DNA of 64,000 nt from Massilia alkalitolerans DSM 17462 (lineage in GTDB: Bacteria > Pseudomonadota > Gammaproteobacteria > Burkholderiales > Burkholderiaceae_D): the NCBI RefSeq assembly GCF_000427785.1, contig NZ_ATYR01000002.1, forward strand, positions 62,001-126,000, read 5' to 3'. This document shows, one piece after another, positions 10,618 to 18,790 of the stretch (its first letter is position 1; each line of letters starts with the position of its first letter). A program made the translations under genes and the position numbers. The notes under the pieces were generated by a model. It saw nothing but the letters and a program-made list of their open reading frames with translations. It did no database searches and had not been told where the DNA came from.

Positions 10618-10634
10618 CCGGCACCTGGTGCCGG
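10618..10634. promoter_or_regulatory. 17-base palindrome in the zwf leader
   Basis: CCGGCACCTGGTGCCGG is a perfect palindrome around one central base, 52 bases upstream of the zwf ATG. It may be an operator or an mRNA hairpin. It does not resemble the HexR consensus known for zwf control in other proteobacteria. The rest of the zwf/lipoprotein gap (10567-10992) holds only the doubled palindrome listed separately. Confidence 0.4.
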
Positions 10635-10861
10635 GCTGGTGCGCCGCCGCTGCCTCCCTACGGTAGCAGAATGACAGCGGATGCGCACGGGACGTCCCGC
10701 TTGTGGCCAGACGGGAGCACCCGGGGCGGTGGATGGGCCGCGGGCGCCGCCAGCGTTCGCGCTGGGCCCTGTAGCTTACATCCTGGGCAACAATAAGGAA
10801 ATGGCAAAATGGGGATCGCCGTTCTCGCGCGGCGTAGGGCATGTGCATTTATTGTCTTTCA

Positions 10862-10909
10862 TGCAAATCTTATTTGCACCCAGACCGCTATGTGCAAATC
10901 TTGTTTGCA
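10862..10909. promoter_or_regulatory. Two tandem TGCAAA-N5-TTTGCA operators
   Basis: TGCAAATCTTATTTGCA (10862-10878) and TGCAAATCTTGTTTGCA (10893-10909) differ at a single central base. Each is an inverted repeat with 6-base arms, and their centres are 31 bases apart, i.e. three helical turns, so two dimers would lie on the same DNA face. They sit 84-131 bases upstream of the MBL-fold lipoprotein start and about 300 bases from zwf. A weak promoter (TTGCAC at 10874-10879) could overlap them. The cognate regulator is not evident in the window. Confidence 0.65.
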
Positions 10910-10992
10910 CTGCCCGGGACGCTTCCGCTACTGCGTCGGAGGCATCCCACGCGTTCCCTTATACTCGTCGTTTTCAACCGTTCATCTCCTCC

Positions 10993-12117
10993 ATGTCCCT
11001 GCCAGTCCGCCTTGCCCTGCCGAGCGCTATTCTTGCCGCCTCCCTGCTTGCCGGCTGTGCGCAAGTCAATCCCTACTATGACGCGGGCAAGCCGCATCAC
11101 CGGTCCGAGGGCTTCGCCAACAACTACCCGCCGAATCCCGCCTACCAGCGGCCGAAAGTCGGCTTCTTCGAAGGCTGGGCCGGGCGCATCAGGAACTGGA
11201 CCTCGGACGGCTCGGAACGCCTGCCCCTGGCGCCGGTGCCGACGGTGGCGGCCGACCTGGGCTACCTCCATGCGAACAAGACCGAGCCGGCGCTGACCTG
11301 GATCGGCCACGCGACTTTCCTGCTGCAGACCGGTAACGGCGTGAACATCCTGCTCGACCCGGTGTTCGAGGACCGTGCCTCGCCGCTGTCCTTCGCCGGC
11401 CCGAAGCGCCAGCAGGCGCCGGGCGTGGCCCTGCAGGACCTGCCGCACATCGACGCCATCCTGATCAGTCATTCGCACTATGACCACCTGTCGCTGGCAT
11501 CGCTGCGCGCGCTATACCGGCAGAAGGGCGGCGCGCCCATGCTGTACGCGCCGCTGGGCGTCGACCTGTGGCTGGCGCAGCATGTGACCGGCGGCGACCG
11601 CTCGCGCATCGCCCGCTTCGACTGGTGGGACAAGGCCAGCCTGCGCGGCCTGGAACTGCAGTTCCTGCCGGTTCATCACTGGTCGGCGCGCGGCCTGTAC
11701 GACCGCAACGAAACCCTGTGGGGCGCCTGGGCCGTGACCCGTCCCGGCTTCTCCTTCTTTTTCTCGGGCGACCTGGGCTATTCGAAGGACATCCAGGATA
11801 TCGCCGCCCGCTTTCCCGAGGGCTTCGACCTGGCCGCGATCGGGATCGGCGCCTACCAGCCGGTGTGGTACCGCAATTCACACGTCAGCCCCGACGAGGC
11901 GATCCGCATCCACCGCGAGCTGGGCGTGCGGCGCAGCGTGGGCATGCACTGGGGCACCTTCCCGATGGGCCAGGAACGCATCGACCAGGCGCCGCGCGAC
12001 CTCGAGATCGCGCGCCAGGCCCATGGCGTGAGCGAGGAAGCCTTCGGCGTGCTGCGCATCGGCGAGACCCTTCGGGTGCCGCCGCAAGCTGCGCCAACGG
12101 CGGCTACCAGCCCTTGA
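10993..12117 (+). CDS. MBL-fold metallohydrolase lipoprotein (NAPE-PLD/UlaG-like)
   Basis: Encodes 374 residues. A signal peptide ends in the lipobox LLAGC, so the mature protein is probably a lipid-anchored periplasmic or outer-membrane protein. The metallo-beta-lactamase fold follows, with TWIGHATFLLQ, the metal motif SHSHYDH, FSGDLGYSKD and GMHWGTF. This order is typical of N-acylphosphatidylethanolamine phospholipase D-like and UlaG-like lactonases/phosphodiesterases, suggesting a phospholipid or lactone substrate. There is no clear ribosome site before ATG 10993; the signal peptide fixes the start. It is preceded by a striking doubled operator. Confidence 0.8.
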   Translation: MSLPVRLALPSAILAASLLAGCAQVNPYYDAGKPHHRSEGFANNYPPNPAYQRPKVGFFEGWAGRIRNWTSDGSERLPLAPVPTVAADLGYLHANKTEPALTWIGHATFLLQTGNGVNILLDPVFEDRASPLSFAGPKRQQAPGVALQDLPHIDAILISHSHYDHLSLASLRALYRQKGGAPMLYAPLGVDLWLAQHVTGGDRSRIARFDWWDKASLRGLELQFLPVHHWSARGLYDRNETLWGAWAVTRPGFSFFFSGDLGYSKDIQDIAARFPEGFDLAAIGIGAYQPVWYRNSHVSPDEAIRIHRELGVRRSVGMHWGTFPMGQERIDQAPRDLEIARQAHGVSEEAFGVLRIGETLRVPPQAAPTAATSP

Positions 12118-12136
12118 CCAGCAGGCGCTCGGCTGT

Positions 12137-12727
12137 TCAAGCCTTCACGGCTTTCTTGTTGCCCTGGGTGATGGTCCAGAAATAGATGGTGCGGCCGTCC
12201 ACTTCGTCCTTCTTCTCGGGCGGCCATTCCGGTCCCATGTCGAAGGCGTGCGACACCACGCGGGTGCCGACCTTGAGCTGCTGCCACAGGCGCGGCCGCA
12301 GCTTGACGTTCACCGAGGGCAGCAGGTAGAGCGTCACCACGGTGGCCGGAGACACGTCGGCCTGGAACAGGTCGCCCACCTTGAAGTTGACGCGGTCGGC
12401 CACGCCGGCGGTCTTCGCATTCTCCTTGGCCTCGGCAATGCGCACCGGATTCAGGTCGATGCCGGTGCCGCGCGCGCCGCGGTTCTTGGCCGCGGTCACG
12501 ACGATGCGGCCGTCGCCGCAGCCGAGGTCGTACAGCACGTCGCCCTTGCCGACCTTGCCCATCTCGAGCATGCGGTCGACCACTTCCTGGGGCGTGGGCA
12601 CGTAGGGTACGTCGAGGCGCTCTGGCTCGGCCAGGGCTTGCGCGTGCGCGTGGGTCGGCAGCAGGATGGTGCCCGCGGCGGCGGCGGCGGACAGCAGCAG
12701 GGTACGGCGGCGTTCGTCGGTTTGCAT
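12137..12727 (-). CDS. FAM173-like SAM methyltransferase with a Tat-type signal peptide
   Basis: Encodes 196 residues. The N-terminus (ERRRTLLLS, a long hydrophobic stretch, then a likely AHA cleavage site near residue 29) looks like a twin-arginine signal peptide. The rest is a class I methyltransferase: DLGCGDG at residues 67-73, GIDLNPVRIAEA, and VVTLYLLPSVNVKLRP. This order resembles the FAM173/ATPSc-KMT lysine methyltransferases. Export of a SAM-dependent enzyme is odd, because SAM is cytoplasmic; the signal may instead be a retained anchor. The start at 12727 has AAGGAG 7 bases upstream. It lies 31 bases after the permease gene and is probably co-transcribed with it. Confidence 0.75.
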   Translation of the reverse strand: MQTDERRRTLLLSAAAAAGTILLPTHAHAQALAEPERLDVPYVPTPQEVVDRMLEMGKVGKGDVLYDLGCGDGRIVVTAAKNRGARGTGIDLNPVRIAEAKENAKTAGVADRVNFKVGDLFQADVSPATVVTLYLLPSVNVKLRPRLWQQLKVGTRVVSHAFDMGPEWPPEKKDEVDGRTIYFWTITQGNKKAVKA

Positions 12728-12758
12728 GTGGACTCCTTCAGGTGGCTCAGTTACTTGG

Positions 12759-14183
12759 TCAGGGAACGGATCTTGTCTTGGCAGCGTCAAGGCCATCCTT
12801 GCGGTCGAGGAAGAGCAGCAGCAGCGATCCGCTGGCGAGCACGGCCACTCCGATCCAGGCCGCGTTCAGCCCGCCGAGCGACTGGCTGTACACGTACGAC
12901 AGGCTGGACCAGAGCATGTAGGCGCAGGTGGCGCAGAACAGCAGGGGCAGCAGGGGATAGAGCGGCACCCGGAACGGCCGCGGCAGGTCGGGCTCGCGCC
13001 GGCGCAGCACGAACAGCGACACCCCGCTGAGCAGGAAGAACAGCCAGAACACCGGCGCCGTGAACTCGACCATGGCCTTGAAGCCGCTGCCGAAGGCGAC
13101 CCCGATGCCGACCAGCAGCAGGGCGGCGGCGCACTGGATCGACATCGCCACCGTCGGGGTGCTGTTCTCGTCGTTCCACTGGCCGAGCTTGCGCAGCGAG
13201 CGCCAGTCGCGGCCGATGGCGAAGCCGGTGCGGGCCCCGACGATCATGGTGGCGTTGATCGAGGTCAGCGCCGAGATCGCGACCAGTATCGAAATGACCT
13301 TTTCCCCGGAGGCGCCGAAGGCGATGCCCATGACGTCGGCCGCCAGCGCCTCGGAGCTGGCCATGCCCTGCATGCCGAGCACCTGCAGGCAGGCCCAGGT
13401 GACCATCAGGTAGAGGGTCGTGATGATCAGGATCGACAGGGTGAGGGCGCGCACCATGCTGGCGGCGCCGCCGCGGATCTCGGCGCTGATGTAGGCGGCC
13501 TCGTTCCAGCCGCCGTAGGTGAGCAGGACGAACACCATGGCCATGCCGAACGAGACCGGCGCCGCCGTGTCCGCCGTGGCAAGCGCCGGCGCCGCTGCCG
13601 GGGCGCCGTCGGTGAAGAAGGCGGCCGCGGCCACCAATAGCAGGAGGCCGCCGATCTCGGCAAGCGTCAGCCACATCTGGGCGCCGGCGCCGGTACGCAA
13701 GCCCTGCAGGTTGACGAGCGACAGGACGACGATCACCGCGCAGGCGTAGGCGGTGGCGCCCCAGCCCTCGGGCAGGAAACTGAGCGGCACGGCCTGCTGC
13801 ATGTAGTCGCCGAACACGAAGGCCAGCAGCGCGATCGAGCCAGTGGTGATCACCGCGAAGCGGGCCCAGCCGAACAGGAAGGCGGTGGCGCGGCCGTAGG
13901 CACGGTGCAGGAAGTGATAATCGCCGCCGGGATGCGGGTAGGCGGTGGTGAGTTCGGAATAGCACAGGGCGCCCACCAGCGAGACCAGGCCGCCCAGGAT
14001 CCACATGGCGAACATCCAGTCGGCACTGCCGCTGAGGCCGGCAACGATGGAGGGCGACTTGAAGATGCCGGCGCCGATGACCACGCCGACGATCAGGGCA
14101 ACTGCCTGACGTAAACCCAGCAGCCGGCGAGGCTCGGTGCCGTCGCCGGTCGATGCAAACAAGTCCTCATCTGTGCGGTCCAT
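12759..14183 (-). CDS. APC-superfamily amino acid permease
   Basis: Encodes 474 residues with about 12 membrane helices. The helix-1 substrate motif GVVIGAGIFKSPS is typical of APC/LAT-type transporters, and TYGGWNEAAYISAEIRG matches helix 6. The C-terminal part carries PRPFRVPLYPLLPLLF, typical of the family. Substrate unknown; import or exchange of an amino acid is expected. ATG 14183 is the first start that gives a normal N-terminus (a short polar tail before helix 1). The methyltransferase gene follows after 31 bases. Confidence 0.9.
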   Translation of the reverse strand: MDRTDEDLFASTGDGTEPRRLLGLRQAVALIVGVVIGAGIFKSPSIVAGLSGSADWMFAMWILGGLVSLVGALCYSELTTAYPHPGGDYHFLHRAYGRATAFLFGWARFAVITTGSIALLAFVFGDYMQQAVPLSFLPEGWGATAYACAVIVVLSLVNLQGLRTGAGAQMWLTLAEIGGLLLLVAAAAFFTDGAPAAAPALATADTAAPVSFGMAMVFVLLTYGGWNEAAYISAEIRGGAASMVRALTLSILIITTLYLMVTWACLQVLGMQGMASSEALAADVMGIAFGASGEKVISILVAISALTSINATMIVGARTGFAIGRDWRSLRKLGQWNDENSTPTVAMSIQCAAALLLVGIGVAFGSGFKAMVEFTAPVFWLFFLLSGVSLFVLRRREPDLPRPFRVPLYPLLPLLFCATCAYMLWSSLSYVYSQSLGGLNAAWIGVAVLASGSLLLLFLDRKDGLDAAKTRSVP

Positions 14184-14334
14184 ATGGTGCCGATCAAAGT
14201 GATAGAGGGAACTTTGCCGGCGAAGAGCGAACCGGCCCATAGCGCATCGTGCACAGGGCCGCATCGCAGCGCGCGAGGTCCTGCGGCGAGGATTATAGGG
14301 ACGTGTTTTTGGGCGTGGCGCGCGCCTGAACGGA

Positions 14335-15228
14335 TCACGCCAGCAGGAAAGGCAGCGTCCGCGCCAGCAGCGCCTCGGGCGCTTCCTCCGGGATGTAGTG
14401 GCCGCAGTCCAGTGCTTCGCCCTCGACCCGCATGGCCACCTTGCGCCACTCCAGCAGCGGATCGAAGCAGCGCTGCACCACGCCTTGCGCGCCCCACAGG
14501 GCCAGCAGCGGCGTCTCGATGCGGCGCCCGGCGTCGCGGTCGGCGCGGTCGTGTTCCAGGTCGATGCCGGCGGCGGCCCGGTAGTCCTCGCAGATGCCGT
14601 GCGCCGTGCCGGGTAAGGAAAGGCAGCGCGCGTACTCGGCGAGCGCGCGCGCATCGAAGGGCGCCAGGCCGGCGCTGCGGCGGCCCATCACGTCGCGCAG
14701 GTAGGCGTCCGGGTCGGCCTCTATCAGCCGTTCGGGCAGCGGCGCCGGCTGGATCAGGAAGAACCAGTGCCAGTAGGCGCGCGCAAAAGCCTCCGTCGTG
14801 CCTTCGTACATGGCCAGGGTCGGCGCGATGTCCAGCAGCACGGCGCGCTCCACGGCCTGCGGATGGTCCGCCATCAGGCGGTGCGCCACGCGCGCGCCGC
14901 GGTCGTGGGCCATGACCCGGAAGCGTTCGAAGCCGAGATGGCGCATGCTTGCGACCATGTCGGCCGCCATGACCCGCTTGCTGTAGTTCGCGTGGTCGGG
15001 GGCTCCTTGCGGCTTGGACGAGTCGCCATAGCCACGCAGGTCGCAGGCGACCACGGTGAAGTGCCGAGCAAGAAGCGGCGCCACCTTGTGCCAGATCGCG
15101 TGGGTCTGCGGGTGGCCGTGCAGCAGCAGGAGCGGCGCGCCGGCGCCGCCGCTCACGCCCGCGATCGTGCTGCCGTCGTCGGTCACGGCGGTAAAAGGGC
15201 GAAAACCGGGAAACAAGGGGTCGTGCAT
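14335..15228 (-). CDS. haloacetate (fluoroacetate) dehalogenase-like alpha/beta hydrolase
   Basis: Encodes 297 residues with residues matching, at an offset of 1-3 positions, the catalytic set known for fluoroacetate dehalogenase. These are nucleophile Asp109 with Arg110 and Arg113 (AHDRGARVAHR), acid Asp133, halide-binding His154-Trp155 (AYWHWFF), Tyr216 (CEDYRAAAGID) and base His277 (DCGHYIPE). Together these argue for hydrolytic removal of halide from 2-haloacetates; epoxide hydrolases share the fold but not the His-Trp-Tyr halide pocket. The start at 15228 has AGGA 8 bases upstream; a longer frame to 15276 is less likely. It is divergent from the TonB receptor. Confidence 0.8.
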   Translation of the reverse strand: MHDPLFPGFRPFTAVTDDGSTIAGVSGGAGAPLLLLHGHPQTHAIWHKVAPLLARHFTVVACDLRGYGDSSKPQGAPDHANYSKRVMAADMVASMRHLGFERFRVMAHDRGARVAHRLMADHPQAVERAVLLDIAPTLAMYEGTTEAFARAYWHWFFLIQPAPLPERLIEADPDAYLRDVMGRRSAGLAPFDARALAEYARCLSLPGTAHGICEDYRAAAGIDLEHDRADRDAGRRIETPLLALWGAQGVVQRCFDPLLEWRKVAMRVEGEALDCGHYIPEEAPEALLARTLPFLLA

Positions 15229-15342
15229 ACGAGGATCCTGGCTGGGAAAGATGAAAGTGTAGCAAGCGAAGGACATCCGGGCCTTACATCAGCCTGACGC
15301 GGGCCGGCTGTTGTAAATATGCTCAACTGCAAGTTTTACGAA

Positions 15343-15371
15343 TTGACATCCTATTGTGTGCCCAGCAGTAT
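15343..15371 (+). promoter_or_regulatory. Predicted sigma-70 promoter of the TonB receptor gene
   Basis: TTGACA (15343-15348) and CAGTAT (15366-15371) are separated by 17 bases, in an AT-rich island about 60 bases upstream of the TonB receptor ATG. Confidence 0.55.
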
Positions 15372-15432
15372 CGAACAAGCAATACGCGGCGCCTCGTCCC
15401 GGCGCGGTAACGACACCAAGAGGAAACCCAAG

Positions 15433-17937
15433 ATGCAGAAACACGATACCAAAAAGACGGTCCTGGCCCTTGCCATCGCTTCCTTGTTTACCGGCGCCCA
15501 CGCGCAGGACACCGCGACGGGAACGCCCGCGGCAAGCGACACGGCTGCGGCCGCCACGGTGGTGGTCACCGGCACCCGCGTGGCCAATCGTACCGCCCTG
15601 GATACCGCCGCGCCGGTCGACATCATCTCGTCGGAGACGCTGAAGAACGTCGGCACCACAGAGATGAACCAGGCCCTGTCGATCGCGCTGCCTTCGCTGA
15701 ACTTTCCGCGTCCGGCCATCACCGACGGCACCGACACCATCCGTCCCGCCACCCTGCGCGGCATGGCGCCCGACCAGACCCTGGTGCTGGTGAACTCGAA
15801 GCGCCGCCACGCATCCTCGCTGGTCAACGTGAACGGCTCGATCGGCCGCGGCTCGGCGGCGGTGGACATGAACACCATCCCGACCGCGATCGTGAAAAGC
15901 GTCGAGGTGCTGCGCGACGGCGCCGCCGCCCAGTACGGGTCGGACGCCATCTCCGGCGTGGTCAACCTGCGCCTGCGCACCGACCGCGAAGGCGGCGAAG
16001 CGAGCGTCACCTATGGCGCGCGCAAGACCGAGTATGAGCTCTGGAACGACGTCGCGCCCGCCGGCGCCACCTGGACCGCACCCGCCAAGCGCGAACGCAC
16101 CGACGGCCAGACCGGCACCGTCAGCATCTGGAAAGGCCTGGCCCTGGGCGAGACCGGCCACCTCACGCTCGCGGGCGAATACAAGAAGCAGGAGCGCACC
16201 GAGCGCAGCGGCTACGACATGCGCCAGCAGTATCCGCGCCTGGCCAGTGGCGCTTTCGATCCGCGCGAACTCACCATCAACCGCTTCAACGCCTGGTACG
16301 GCGAGCCGGAGATGGAGCAGGTGACCTTCTTCGCCAATGCCGGCAACGACCTGGGCGGCGGCGTCAAGCTGTACGGCTGGGCGAGCTACCAGAACCGCTT
16401 CGCGCGCTCGGGCGGCTTCTTCCGCCCGGCCCAGGACGCCCGCAACATCCCCTCGATCTATCCGGACGGCTTCCTGCCGATCATCGCGCCGACGGTGAAC
16501 GACTTCTCCGCCACCGGCGGCGTCACCTGGCAGGCCGGCAGCTGGGACATGGACGCCTCGCTCGGCTACGGCAGGAACAAGATGGAGTACGACATCGAGA
16601 ACACGCTGAACCGCTCGATCGGCCCGAGCAGCAAGCGGTCTTTCTATGCCGGCGGCTATGCCTATGACCAGCTGGTGTTCAACCTGACCGGCGTACGTTC
16701 GCTGGAGGTGGCGGGCTTCGCCTCGCCGCTGAACATCGCGGTCGGCACCGAAGCCCGGCGCGAAGGCTACGAGCTGTTCGCGGGCGAGCCGGATTCCTGG
16801 CGCGCCGGCCCCGAGATCCTGCCGAACGGCACCCCGGCCGCGCCCGGCGCCCAGGTGTTCCCGGGCTTCCGCCCGTCCAACGAGGTCGATGCGCACCGCA
16901 GCGCGATCGGCGCGTTCGTCGACCTGGAAGCGAACATCACGCTGCAGTTGCTGGCCTCGGTGGCGGTGCGCGGCGAGCACTACACCGACTTCGGCAACAG
17001 CCTGGCCGGCAAGCTCTCGGGCCGCTACGATTTCAGCAAGGCCTTCGCCCTGCGCGGCGCCGTCCAGAACGGCTTCCGCGCGCCCTCGCCGCAGCAGCAG
17101 AACTTCACCGCGACCTCCACCAACTTCATCAACGGCGTGCCGTTCGAGATCACCACCTTCCGCCCGACCGACCGGGTGGCCGTGGCGCTGGGCGCCAAGC
17201 CGCTCGAAGCCGAAAAATCGGTGAATGCCTCGCTGGGCGCGGTGATGCGCTTCGAGCCCTTCAGCATCACGATCGACGCCTACCGCATCGACATCGAGGA
17301 CCGCATCATCCTGTCCGAGAACCTGACCCAGGCGAACGTACGCAACTACATCATCTCGCAGGGGATCACGGGTGTCGGTGGCGGACGCTTCTTCATCAAC
17401 GGCGTCGATACCCGCACCCAGGGCGTGGACGTGGTGGTGAGCTGGCCGATGAAGACGGCCAACGCCGGCAACTTCGACTTCACGGTGGCCGGCAATTTCA
17501 CCGAAACGGAGGTGACCAAGGTGCCGGTGACGGCGCAACTGAGCGCCCTGAACCCGGCGCCGGTGCTGTTCGACCGCCTGAACGTGCTGTCGCTGGAGAA
17601 GGGCCAGCCCGAGAACAAGCTGAGCGCGAACGTGAACTGGAAACTCGGCCAGTGGGGCGCGACCTTCCGCGCGACCCGCTACGGCAAAGTGCTGTCGCCG
17701 GGGACCACGGCGGCGCTGGACTTCTGGATGGATCCGAAGACCCTGGTGGACATCGAAGCGCGCTATGCGTTCACGCCGAAACTGAGCCTGGCCCTGGGGG
17801 CGGACAACCTGTTCGACCAGTATCCGGAGACCCAGCCGCCGGCGCTGAACACCACGGGTAACACCCCGTTCGCGAACTATGCGCCGTTCGGGCGGGCAGG
17901 GCGCTTCATCTACGCCCGCATGAACTACGGCTTCTGA
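15433..17937 (+). CDS. TonB-dependent receptor
   Basis: Encodes 834 residues: a signal peptide (cleavage after AHA near residue 23), a TonB-box-like segment (TVVVTGTRVA), a plug domain with LRGMAPDQTLVLVNSKRRH and VEVLRDGAAAQYGSDAISG, and a long 22-strand barrel ending in Phe (MNYGF), as outer-membrane barrels do. It imports a large or scarce ligand using the TonB-ExbBD system. The ligand is unknown; no siderophore or polysaccharide genes are adjacent. AGAGGA lies upstream of ATG 15433. A strong 12-base hairpin closes the transcription unit. Confidence 0.93.
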   Translation: MQKHDTKKTVLALAIASLFTGAHAQDTATGTPAASDTAAAATVVVTGTRVANRTALDTAAPVDIISSETLKNVGTTEMNQALSIALPSLNFPRPAITDGTDTIRPATLRGMAPDQTLVLVNSKRRHASSLVNVNGSIGRGSAAVDMNTIPTAIVKSVEVLRDGAAAQYGSDAISGVVNLRLRTDREGGEASVTYGARKTEYELWNDVAPAGATWTAPAKRERTDGQTGTVSIWKGLALGETGHLTLAGEYKKQERTERSGYDMRQQYPRLASGAFDPRELTINRFNAWYGEPEMEQVTFFANAGNDLGGGVKLYGWASYQNRFARSGGFFRPAQDARNIPSIYPDGFLPIIAPTVNDFSATGGVTWQAGSWDMDASLGYGRNKMEYDIENTLNRSIGPSSKRSFYAGGYAYDQLVFNLTGVRSLEVAGFASPLNIAVGTEARREGYELFAGEPDSWRAGPEILPNGTPAAPGAQVFPGFRPSNEVDAHRSAIGAFVDLEANITLQLLASVAVRGEHYTDFGNSLAGKLSGRYDFSKAFALRGAVQNGFRAPSPQQQNFTATSTNFINGVPFEITTFRPTDRVAVALGAKPLEAEKSVNASLGAVMRFEPFSITIDAYRIDIEDRIILSENLTQANVRNYIISQGITGVGGGRFFINGVDTRTQGVDVVVSWPMKTANAGNFDFTVAGNFTETEVTKVPVTAQLSALNPAPVLFDRLNVLSLEKGQPENKLSANVNWKLGQWGATFRATRYGKVLSPGTTAALDFWMDPKTLVDIEARYAFTPKLSLALGADNLFDQYPETQPPALNTTGNTPFANYAPFGRAGRFIYARMNYGF

Positions 17938-17945
17938 GCCGTGGC

Positions 17946-17972
17946 TGGCCGGGCGGCGATGCCGCCCGGCCA
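17946..17972. terminator. Bidirectional hairpin between convergent genes
   Basis: A perfect 12-base stem (TGGCCGGGCGGC at 17946-17957 and its complement at 17961-17972) with a GAT loop, between the stops of the TonB receptor and the minus-strand membrane-protein gene. It has no long T-tract, so Rho-independent action is less certain. Confidence 0.6.
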
Positions 17973-17983
17973 ATCAGGATCGA

Positions 17984-18787
17984 TCAGCCGACCATGGCGC
18001 CGGCACCGGCGCTCAGCATCCAGCCGTTCATCAAGAGGAACAGCATCCACAGCGCGAACAGGGTCGACACACGGCGCATGTCGGCCGGGTTGTCGAACAG
18101 CGGTGCGCGCTTGTACGCCACACCCACGAAATAGGCGCCGAACACGGTCGCCATGTAGTGCACCGCGCCGAACATCTCGCCCAGCTCGCCCTTGCGGGGA
18201 TGGTCGATCAGCAGGTGCGACAGGGCCACCAGCACCAGGTAGGGCACCGAGGCCGACAGCGGCGGCAGGTACAGGCCCATCTTCTCGACCCAGTCCTGCA
18301 CGGCCGGCTTGAAGCGCGCCACAAGCGGCAGGATCAGGTTGTGGACCATGCCGGTGATGAAGATCAGCTTGAGCAGCACGTTCTTGTGCAGGCTGCCGTC
18401 GCCCATCGCCAGGTTGTGGATGTTGGTCTCGCCCTGGCGGTTATTCTGCAGGAAGAATTCCGAGGACTGGATGTTCAGGATGCGCTGGAACCAGCTGATC
18501 TCTTCCATCGCCGCCAGCGCGCACAGCAGGCTCAGGCCGCCAAGGGTCAGCAATTCCATGACGCCGCGGTCGCTGCGCTTGAGGCGTTCGAAGAATGCGA
18601 AGCCGAGCAGGCCGGCCAGCGCCATGAAGCACAGGAACTGCATCCATTCGACGATGCCGTCTTCCACCAGCAGGCGGTCCATGCTGGCCGGGTTGCCTGC
18701 CAGGGCCACCGCGAGCAGCAGCACGAATGCGTTGATGACGATCCCGGTGGCGATGACGGGATGGAGATACCACTTCTTGTTTGCCAC
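17984..18787 (-). CDS. Multi-spanning membrane protein with an EEISW motif, unknown function
   Basis: Encodes 267 residues with about seven hydrophobic helices. Between helices 3 and 4 lies the striking polar segment AAMEEISWFQRIL, followed by LQNNRQGETNIHNL. I have seen similar EEISW...Q.E.N.HN blocks in uncharacterised bacterial membrane proteins, and the conserved acidic, asparagine and histidine residues suggest a catalytic or binding site at the membrane face. No function is known to me. It is the third gene of a tight operon: its start is 3 bases after the stop of the upstream membrane protein. Confidence 0.7.
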   Translation of the reverse strand: MANKKWYLHPVIATGIVINAFVLLLAVALAGNPASMDRLLVEDGIVEWMQFLCFMALAGLLGFAFFERLKRSDRGVMELLTLGGLSLLCALAAMEEISWFQRILNIQSSEFFLQNNRQGETNIHNLAMGDGSLHKNVLLKLIFITGMVHNLILPLVARFKPAVQDWVEKMGLYLPPLSASVPYLVLVALSHLLIDHPRKGELGEMFGAVHYMATVFGAYFVGVAYKRAPLFDNPADMRRVSTLFALWMLFLLMNGWMLSAGAGAMVG

Positions 18788-18790
18788 AGA

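Noticed and set aside
10681..10992. Extending the MBL lipoprotein upstream to 10681
   Set aside because: The extra 104 codons are not protein-like, cross the doubled operator and would place the lipoprotein signal peptide inside the protein.
15289..17973. Very long open frame antisense to the TonB receptor
   Set aside because: It is a GC-driven shadow: composition is His/Arg/Val-rich with no domain, and the opposite strand carries a complete TonB receptor.
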